Positions 58,757 to 64,000 of a stretch of DNA of 64,000 nt are shown one piece after another. Made by a program: the position numbers and the translations under genes. Each line of letters begins with the position of its first letter. The first letter of the stretch is position 1. Source of the DNA: Moheibacter sp035515075 (GTDB taxonomy: Bacteria > Bacteroidota > Bacteroidia > Flavobacteriales > Weeksellaceae); the NCBI GenBank assembly GCA_035515075.1, contig DATJBZ010000013.1, positions 1-64,000 of the forward strand. Direction: 5' to 3'. The notes under the pieces were generated by a model. It had not been told where the DNA came from. It made no database searches and saw only the letters and a program-made list of their open reading frames with translations.

Positions 58757-59947
58757 TTACAATTTCTTTATTTTAGCGGGAACAACATTTTCAATCAAGA
58801 CCAATCCATCCATGACATTCCATACATTCATTTCCAAAAAAGAATGTCCCATGAATCGACAGTAAGTTTTTGCTTCGTTTGAATTGTGTTTGTTCAAGAA
58901 AATCGGATAATTCTGATTCGAATTTTGACTCTGGTATTCTATCGAGTTTTCGTTCAATTCAGGTAAATCTACGGGTTTGAAAAAAGTATTGAGTTTTTTA
59001 CCTGAAATCGCTGAATAGGCGATGAAATAATATTGGTCTTGGTAATTTTGATTCAACTCGTCGCCAAATGTTTTTCTGTTGTTTTGAAAAAAGGGATCGT
59101 TAATTTCGGTTGGATTTTTGTATAAATGCGAATTGGATCCAAACAAAATGATTTTTTTCTGGTTGTAAATCTTGTTCAAAAAAGCGATGTTTTGCTGCAT
59201 TCCCATGTCCCGCAAATTATCCCAGGTATCGGTTTGATTGGGATCAAAGCGATACACAAAGTTTTTTAAAGCTTGCTCAAAAAAGTAATCAGATTCACTT
59301 TCAGGAAGGTATTGACTCAATATTAGTTTTGAATAATGCACAATTTTGGACTTCACTTTTTTATTGTTTCTAAACAAAGCGCCTACATTCGAAACCGAAG
59401 CTTTCTCTAAATTTTTGATGAAATCTTGTTTTTCTTTGTCGCTTAAAAAATCAATGTTTTCTAAATCGTTTTTCATGTGTTCAACAAATGTGCTTCCAGA
59501 AAAAGTCACGTCAAATCCAGTAATCACAATGGGATTCCCTTTTTTGTTTTGTTGGTAAACGTATTCATAAAGTTCTTCCATCTCGGCAAAATTCAATTGC
59601 GAATACATCGCTTTTTCGATATCGGAAATGTTGTTGCTTTTGATGAATTTTTGGTAGCCTTTGTAAAGTTCATAGATGTTTCCTTCAATGGCAATCACTT
59701 CAAAATTCTTTTCTTCGATTAATTTTTTAATCAAATCAATTCTGTATTTCGTGATGGTGCTTTCTTGATGCGTTGGATCCCCAAGCCCAATGATTTGGAT
59801 TTGCTCAGGAAGTTCCGATAAAATCACATCATTGACAGCGTAATCTAATTCCTGTGCTTGTGTAGGGAAATTGAGCAACGAGATAAAAAATAGGGCGATA
59901 TAAATAGGCATGGAATTCATTTTTGTAAATTCAATTGTTCTGATCAT
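58757..59947 (-). CDS. exported erythromycin-esterase-like protein
   Basis: A protein of 396 residues (387 from the ATG at 59920, where the signal peptide seems to begin) with export signal ending near PTQAQ. IGLGDPTHQES (about 53-63) corresponds to the LGEATHG active-site loop of the Ere/TIKI-like superfamily with Glu replaced by Asp and Ala by Pro; EGNIYE and WDNLRDMGMQQNIAFL match later family motifs. The catalytic histidine is kept. It is the last gene of an ECF-sigma operon, so it may answer envelope stress or a toxic compound. Macrolide cleavage should not be assumed. Confidence 0.68.
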   Translation of the reverse strand: MIRTIEFTKMNSMPIYIALFFISLLNFPTQAQELDYAVNDVILSELPEQIQIIGLGDPTHQESTITKYRIDLIKKLIEEKNFEVIAIEGNIYELYKGYQKFIKSNNISDIEKAMYSQLNFAEMEELYEYVYQQNKKGNPIVITGFDVTFSGSTFVEHMKNDLENIDFLSDKEKQDFIKNLEKASVSNVGALFRNNKKVKSKIVHYSKLILSQYLPESESDYFFEQALKNFVYRFDPNQTDTWDNLRDMGMQQNIAFLNKIYNQKKIILFGSNSHLYKNPTEINDPFFQNNRKTFGDELNQNYQDQYYFIAYSAISGKKLNTFFKPVDLPELNENSIEYQSQNSNQNYPIFLNKHNSNEAKTYCRFMGHSFLEMNVWNVMDGLVLIENVVPAKIKKL

Positions 59948-59956
59948 GATTTTAAA

Positions 59957-61009
59957 TTAAAAACCAATGTTGATTCCGACTTGCAACATTTTTCGGTCGT
60001 CAAAGGTTTTGTCATCAAAATATGCGCTGAAATCTTGACGAACATAGAAGTTCAATAGTTTGTAACTCAAGGTCAATTGTCCACCATAGGTCAAGTCATT
60101 CATGCCAAAATCTGTTTTTCTTTTACGTGAATTGATGTTGTCGCCTTTGACGATGTTGTTGTTGGAGATTTTGAATCCACCATAAATGTTGGCGGCGATG
60201 CCCAATCCATTGTCTACTTTTCGGTAAGTTTCACCTTCAGAAGTGGTGATTAGTTTTGAGAAATTGTATTTCAATCCCAAAGGAACGATCAGGTAGGTTG
60301 CTCTTAATTTACTTTTGCTCAAACCAGCTGCATGGTGCGCCAAACGGATGTTGCCCTGTTCGTCTCTCGCAATATAGCGGTCGTCTTCAAAGTGCAAGGT
60401 TCGCCATGAAAAGTAAAAACCAGACTTGAAGACCAATGGACTGGTTTGTGACAATTGTCGGTTGTAAATGAATCCAGCATCAATGCCACTCGCAAAACCG
60501 ATGTGTTGGTTCAAATCCGCGTCATTTCCTTTGGGTAAATTCATGATGCCGTACGCCATGTAGCCTGTGATGGTATTGACAACGCGTGTTTTGTCGACTT
60601 GGATGTGTTTTTGTTTTTGCAAAGTTTCAATGTCCGTATTCAGGATCGAATATTTCACTTGTTGTTTGACGATTTCATCCAAATCAAATTTTAAACCTTG
60701 GATGCTGGAATTGATTCTTTCCGAAAAACGCAAGGCCGTATCGGCTTTTAAGTTGTCAGCTTCTTCCTCTGTCAAGTTGCCTTGTGAAAGATCTTGGTCG
60801 ATTTTTTCAATTTCTTTTTTCATCGCCAATTTTTCATCGATGACAATTTCTCGAATTTCAGTGGCATAGGTTTCAATTTTTTGTTGAACGATGGGGCTCA
60901 CTTTTTCTTCTTGTTTTTCGTCAGCAGTCAAATCAAACGAAATTCTTTGGGCCGATAGTTGGCTGCTAAAAACGCATAGCAAAGCCAAGATGAGGTTTTT
61001 TTTCATCAT
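59957..61009 (-). CDS. outer-membrane beta-barrel protein with N-terminal coiled coil
   Basis: A 350-residue exported protein (signal to SQLSAQ). Residues about 35-125 are highly charged and helical (SPIVQQKIETYATEIREIVIDEKLAMKKEIEKIDQDL), followed by an eight-strand-like barrel that ends LQVGINIGF. It lies between the anti-sigma-like gene (32 bases) and the esterase-like gene (9 bases). A periplasmic helical stalk on a small barrel would suit a sensor or adaptor role; this is inference. Confidence 0.72.
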   Translation of the reverse strand: MMKKNLILALLCVFSSQLSAQRISFDLTADEKQEEKVSPIVQQKIETYATEIREIVIDEKLAMKKEIEKIDQDLSQGNLTEEEADNLKADTALRFSERINSSIQGLKFDLDEIVKQQVKYSILNTDIETLQKQKHIQVDKTRVVNTITGYMAYGIMNLPKGNDADLNQHIGFASGIDAGFIYNRQLSQTSPLVFKSGFYFSWRTLHFEDDRYIARDEQGNIRLAHHAAGLSKSKLRATYLIVPLGLKYNFSKLITTSEGETYRKVDNGLGIAANIYGGFKISNNNIVKGDNINSRKRKTDFGMNDLTYGGQLTLSYKLLNFYVRQDFSAYFDDKTFDDRKMLQVGINIGF

Positions 61010-61041
61010 AATTTTTAATTTTAAGGGTAATTGTTTTTGTT

Positions 61042-61668
61042 TTATTTATTCAGATCAATGATCACCAAATGAGATTTTTCTTTGGTTTTTTGAACGGTTT
61101 GATTGTTTTCAATGGAATAGAGCAACATCTCAGGATCGACATAGTTTTTCTTTTCTTCAGGAATTTCTTCAACGGGTTTCTCCATGGCCAAAATCGGTTG
61201 AGATGAATCGACTTCAATGAGTTGATTTTCAAAAACAACTGGGATTGCTTGTTTTTCAGTTGAATTTTTCTCGGAAGAAAAAACTGGATGTTGTGTATTT
61301 TTGGATGGAATTTCTTTTCGTTCAACGATTTCAATCGAATGAACTGAACTTTCAATTCTGTTTTCAATTTTAGGTTCTGCAGGAAAAGTCGTTGATGGAT
61401 CGATTGCTTTTTCAGAAGATTGCTCAACGAGTTGAGGTGTGTTTTTAGGGATTTCAATGGTTTGAAAATTCACCCACCAAAACCAACCGAAAAGCAAAAC
61501 CACAACTGCTGCGATTGACCAACTATACAGAAACAGTCGGTTCTTTTTATGCGGCGCAGAAGGCGAGGCTTCCATCATTTCAGAAAGCTTTTCCCAAGCA
61601 TTCTCAGACGGACGGATTTCTCGGTCTTTCAATTGGTTTTTGAATTGATCGGTCAAATTATTGTTCAT
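61042..61668 (-). CDS. putative anti-sigma factor, membrane-anchored
   Basis: A 208-residue protein. A short N-terminal cytoplasmic part holds LKDREIRPSENAWEKLSEMM, a sequence typical of Bacteroidetes anti-sigma-like proteins, followed by one transmembrane helix (about 46-68) and a Glu/Pro/Ser-rich periplasmic tail. The ATG at 61668 overlaps the sigma gene by 11 bases; a TTG two codons earlier is less likely. It probably holds the sigma factor at the membrane until a signal arrives. Confidence 0.72.
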   Translation of the reverse strand: MNNNLTDQFKNQLKDREIRPSENAWEKLSEMMEASPSAPHKKNRLFLYSWSIAAVVVLLFGWFWWVNFQTIEIPKNTPQLVEQSSEKAIDPSTTFPAEPKIENRIESSVHSIEIVERKEIPSKNTQHPVFSSEKNSTEKQAIPVVFENQLIEVDSSQPILAMEKPVEEIPEEKKNYVDPEMLLYSIENNQTVQKTKEKSHLVIIDLNK

Positions 61669-62218
61669 TTTCAATGCTTTTTCGGATGGTTAAACATTCT
61701 TTTAATTTCTTTTTTGCACGCAGCAATTGGGTTTTTGAAGCATTTTCACTGATGTTCAATAAAGCAGCGATTTCTTTGTGTGAATAATCTTCCAGTACAA
61801 ATAAGTTGAAGACCATGCGGTAATTTTCGGGCAATTGGTCCAATAATTCCTGGGCATCGATGTCGCTAACATTTTCTTCAAAATCGACTTCTTCTTCAAA
61901 ATAGTCATCACTGTCGAGGAAAACCAAACTTTTTTTGACGCGAAGAAAATCCAAACATTCGTTGACCATAATTCGTCGCATCCAACCTTCAAAACTTCCT
62001 TGCGATTGAAACGAATGGATGTTCCTAAAAATTTTGACAAAACCTTTGAGCATACAGTCTTCCGCGAAATGCACATCGCTGACGTAGCTTCGACAAACGC
62101 TCAGCATTTTTCCAGCGCTGTGTTCAAACAGTTGTTTCTGTGCCAAAGGATTGTCCTTTTTCAGTTGCGGGATCCATTTGTCCACTGAATTGTTTTTATG
62201 AATTGAAATGATTCTCAA
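61658..62218 (-). CDS. ECF RNA polymerase sigma factor
   Basis: A 186-residue sigma-70 family ECF factor. Region 2 is seen in VHFAEDCMLKGFVKIFRNIHSFQSQGSFEGWMRRIMVNECLDFLRVKK and region 4 in LLDQLPENYRMVFNLFVLEDYSHKEIAALLNISENASKTQLLRAKKKLKE. There is no ATG before region 2: the frame opens after a TAG with TTG at 62218 and later GTG at 62185, so a non-ATG start is needed. An ECF-type promoter lies directly upstream. It heads an operon with an anti-sigma-like gene, a barrel and an esterase-like gene. Confidence 0.9.
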   Translation of the reverse strand: MRIISIHKNNSVDKWIPQLKKDNPLAQKQLFEHSAGKMLSVCRSYVSDVHFAEDCMLKGFVKIFRNIHSFQSQGSFEGWMRRIMVNECLDFLRVKKSLVFLDSDDYFEEEVDFEENVSDIDAQELLDQLPENYRMVFNLFVLEDYSHKEIAALLNISENASKTQLLRAKKKLKECLTIRKSIENEQ

Positions 62219-62239
62219 AATTATGTGCTTCTACTGACA

Positions 62240-62268
62240 TAGACGAATGGAATGGCGAAAAAGTGACA
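62240..62268 (-). promoter_or_regulatory. ECF-type self-promoter (TGTCAC-N17-CGTCTA)
   Basis: On the minus strand TGTCAC (62263-62268) is followed after exactly 17 bases by CGTCTA (62240-62245), the -35/-10 pattern known for Bacteroidetes ECF sigma factors. Transcription would start near 62233, about 15 bases before the TTG at 62218. This suggests positive autoregulation. Confidence 0.6.
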
Positions 62269-62467
62269 AGGCGTGAAAAGTATTTTTTGACAGCTTCATC
62301 TTTTGTTCAAATAAAACGGATTGGATTACCGATAGAATCCTCTGCCAAGCGTTTGTAAGGCGATTTTACTTAAATTCTGAACAATAGGCGATAAAAAAGG
62401 GCAAAAGTCGTTTGTTCATTTGAGCAGCTTTTTTTTATGAATTAAATCATTCTTTCAAAAAAAATGA

Positions 62468-62475
62468 TATATTTG
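62468..62475 (+). promoter_or_regulatory. -7 promoter element of the second ECF sigma gene
   Basis: TATATTTG matches TAnnTTTG and would give a leader of roughly 60-70 bases before the ATG at 62545. Confidence 0.45.
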
Positions 62476-62544
62476 CTCTGTATAAGCCCAAAAATCGATT
62501 GCCTATAGCTTGATATTTATCTTTTTAACACTTGAAAATTTAAG

Positions 62545-63141
62545 ATGAATATACAGAACTCTGAAGATTCACAATTGGTAAATAACTACCTGTTGGGGGA
62601 CGAGAATGCTTTGGCGATACTAATCGAACGCTATAAAAATAAAATTTATGGCTATATTTTTTCCAAAGTTCTAAATAAGGACGTTACAGAAGATATATTT
62701 CAGGATACTTTTGTCAAAGTCATTTTGACTTTGAGAGAAGGAAAGTACACTGAGGAAGGTAAATTTCTGCCTTGGGTGATGCGCATCGCACACAATTTGA
62801 CCATTGATTACTTTCGAGCAAAAACAAGGATGCCGGTGATTGGCGAAACCTTTGCCAACGAAGATTACGGAATATTTGAGTTTTTAGCCGATCCTGAAGA
62901 TTGTTCAGAAACCAAAATTATCAAAGAACAAATATTGAAGGAATTGAGATTGATTGTAGCGTTCTTACCAGATGACCAAAGAGAGGTATTGGAATTGCGC
63001 ATGTTCAAAGATTTGAGCTTCAAAGAAATTGCAGAGGAAACAGATGTCAGTATCAATACGGCTTTGGGAAGGATGCGCTATGCCTTGATCAATTTGAGGA
63101 AATTGATTGAAGAGAAAAACTTAACTTTAACATTAGTTTAA
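62545..63141 (+). CDS. sigma-70 family (ECF-like) sigma factor, Flavobacteriia type
   Basis: A 198-residue sigma factor. It has region 2 (LLGDENALAILIERYKNKIYGYIFSKVLNKDVTEDIFQDTFVKV, EEGKFLPWVMRIAHNLTIDYFR) and region 4 (LPDDQREVLELRMFKDLSFKEIAEETDVSINTALGRMRYALINLRKL). The unusually complete EDIFQDTF and GKFLPWVMRIAHN blocks are seen in a sigma factor that is nearly universal in this bacterial class. No anti-sigma gene is adjacent; instead a 46-codon gene follows. It is driven by a housekeeping-type promoter, so it may be a general rather than a stress sigma factor. Confidence 0.92.
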   Translation: MNIQNSEDSQLVNNYLLGDENALAILIERYKNKIYGYIFSKVLNKDVTEDIFQDTFVKVILTLREGKYTEEGKFLPWVMRIAHNLTIDYFRAKTRMPVIGETFANEDYGIFEFLADPEDCSETKIIKEQILKELRLIVAFLPDDQREVLELRMFKDLSFKEIAEETDVSINTALGRMRYALINLRKLIEEKNLTLTLV

Positions 63142-63221
63142 CGAATTAAATGAGTTACATCTAACAATATTTCAAAGGGTTATGCGTTATTTTCTAAGTA
63201 TAACCTTAAATAGTAAAATAG

Positions 63222-63362
63222 ATGAAACAAAACTATTCTCTTGTAGGTGAGCGTTTGACACCTAAAAAATCAACGATTCAAAACATTTTAAATTTTTCAA
63301 AAACATTATCAGTTATTCAAAGTGGAATCTTGAATGAAAAAGTGATTTTATTCAAGAATTGA
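63222..63362 (+). CDS. 46-residue small protein downstream of sigma gene
   Basis: This is an uninterrupted 47-codon reading frame, from ATG at 63222 to TGA at 63362, whose last base starts the terminator stem. The product reads MKQNYSLVGERLTPKKSTI..., basic and helical, with a PKKSTIQNILNFSKTL core. It lies 80 bases after the sigma stop and is the only open frame before the terminator. The gene order recalls small hypothetical genes found after this sigma gene in relatives; no function is known. A role as a sigma partner is a guess. Confidence 0.6.
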   Translation: MKQNYSLVGERLTPKKSTIQNILNFSKTLSVIQSGILNEKVILFKN

Positions 63363-63400
63363 AAAAAGGGGAAGAATGCTAAAAATCTTCCCCTTTTTTT
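63362..63400 (+). terminator. bidirectional terminator
   Basis: A perfect 14-bp stem (63362-63375 with 63386-63399) has T7 on the plus strand and T6 on the minus strand. It overlaps the stop codon of the small gene and lies 20 bases after the DUF937 gene on the other strand. Confidence 0.88.
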
Positions 63401-63419
63401 GTTTTGTGTGGTTGCAAGC

Positions 63420-64000
63420 TTATTTTTTACCACCAAGCAGTCCGCCCAGGATTTTCCCGCCAATGTCCATCAGTCCACCGCCTGAAGAAGATTCACCACC
63501 CAAAAGTTGCTCCAGCATGCCCATATCTTTGTTGCCAGATTTCTTTTCACCACCGATCAAATTGCCCAAAACAGAAGTCAAGCTACCAGCGTCTAAACTA
63601 CCACTTTTCTTTTCCTTTCCTAAATAGCCCATCACCAAAGGCGCTAACATGGCCAGTACTTGTGTGATCTGCGCACCGCTCAGTCCCGAAGATTTTTCCA
63701 AAGCATTTTCAACACCTGATTGCTTGTTGCCTAAAAGGTGTCCCAAAATGCCCATCCCGTCTGAAAAGTCTCCAGCGCCAAGAAAACCATTGACATTGTT
63801 CAGGATGCTTCCGTCGTGTTTGGACAAAGCCTTCATGATGTTGGGAGCGTCTCCTTCTGCTGCATTTTTATTGAGTGCTGTGAAAAGCAAAGGCACTGCA
63901 GTATCAACGACAGATTTGGCTTTTCCTTTTTCTATGCCCAATTGATTGGCTACACCGTCTACCATTTGTTGACCAGTAGTGCTGTTCAATAATTCTTGAA
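63420..64000 (-). CDS. DUF937 domain protein, N-terminus cut by window edge
   Basis: At least 193 residues are present. The frame stays open to the window end (reads QELLNSTTGQQMV...), and family proteins start only a few residues earlier, so only the first residues are missing; the in-frame TTG at 63989 is not the true start. The domain shows helical repeats with VVDTAVPLLFTALNKNAA, ILNNVNGFLGAGD, and LAMLAPLVMGYLG, resembling YidB/DUF937. It ends in a glycine-rich GGLMDIGGKILGGLLGGKK. Function unknown. Confidence 0.85.
   Translation of the reverse strand, partial: QELLNSTTGQQMVDGVANQLGIEKGKAKSVVDTAVPLLFTALNKNAAEGDAPNIMKALSKHDGSILNNVNGFLGAGDFSDGMGILGHLLGNKQSGVENALEKSSGLSGAQITQVLAMLAPLVMGYLGKEKKSGSLDAGSLTSVLGNLIGGEKKSGNKDMGMLEQLLGGESSSGGGLMDIGGKILGGLLGGKK

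Larger units (their letters stand above)
62219..62544. other. 326-base divergent intergenic region
   Basis: It separates two ECF sigma genes read in opposite directions. It holds the ECF-type promoter for the minus-strand operon (62240-62268) and a housekeeping -7 element for the plus-strand gene (62468-62475). Nothing else stands out. Confidence 0.6.

Noticed and set aside
58757..59947. Macrolide resistance gene
   Set aside because: The match is to the superfamily only, with altered active-site residues and a sigma-operon context; resistance cannot be inferred.

Overview
The window is a chromosomal segment of a member of the Bacteroidota, most likely Flavobacteriia. The support is: a SusC/SusD pair, several carboxypeptidase-domain TonB receptors and exported barrels, SpoT-type RelA, Crp/Fnr and ECF regulators of the Bacteroidetes style, AT-rich DNA with strong TTG use for leucine, and many upstream regions carrying the Bacteroidetes -7 element TAnnTTTG. 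No organism name can be fixed from the sequence alone.

Layout. 1-90: 3' end of a 5S rRNA and its terminator, so an rRNA operon ends here. 287-7.7 kb: an AsmA-like giant envelope protein, a guanidino/citrulline hydrolase pair (CtlX and a DDAH-like enzyme) with an amidohydrolase, and an AT-rich lipoprotein cassette. 7.2-14.5 kb: housekeeping genes (ybaK, mtgA, purD, a dihaem cytochrome), then a tight three-gene operon of a YbdK-type carboxylate-amine ligase, a class I glutamine amidotransferase and an ATP-grasp-like protein. I regard this trio as the best candidate for an undescribed biosynthetic system. 14.7-18.2 kb: an envelope operon with two YceI-like proteins around a porin. 18.2-22.5 kb: an 834-base intergenic region with duplicated GGGTTAACCC sites, a tiny lipoprotein, an exported protein and a TPR histidine kinase/LuxR regulator pair. 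22.6-27.3 kb: SusD/SusC. 27.4-45.2 kb: rnhB, coaD, ddl, a choloylglycine-hydrolase homologue, a short ssb, aqpZ, prfB-trkA-trkH, arsC, relA/spoT, an acetyltransferase-like gene, an S41 peptidase, the poorly known radical-SAM/TIGR03915 pair, and an EEP nuclease. 45.4-49.4 kb: a TonB receptor and lipoprotein pair preceded by a 7+4-nt triple direct repeat resembling a Pho box. 50.1-54.7 kb: a Crp-regulated TolC/HlyD/ABC-2 efflux module bounded by 37-nt direct repeats and lying against the 3' end of tRNA-Gly; it looks like an acquired island. 54.9-64 kb: class II HMG-CoA reductase, LemA/DUF2207, an ECF sigma/anti-sigma/barrel/erythromycin-esterase-like operon with a visible ECF self-promoter, a second ECF sigma gene followed by a 46-codon gene, and a DUF937 gene cut by the window edge.

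There is no CRISPR array, transposase, integrase or recognisable defence system. Start sites were moved from upstream TTG/GTG codons to ATG where sequence and family length favoured it; in two cases (42055, 62218) a non-ATG start seems unavoidable. Promoter and terminator calls are pattern matches made by eye.
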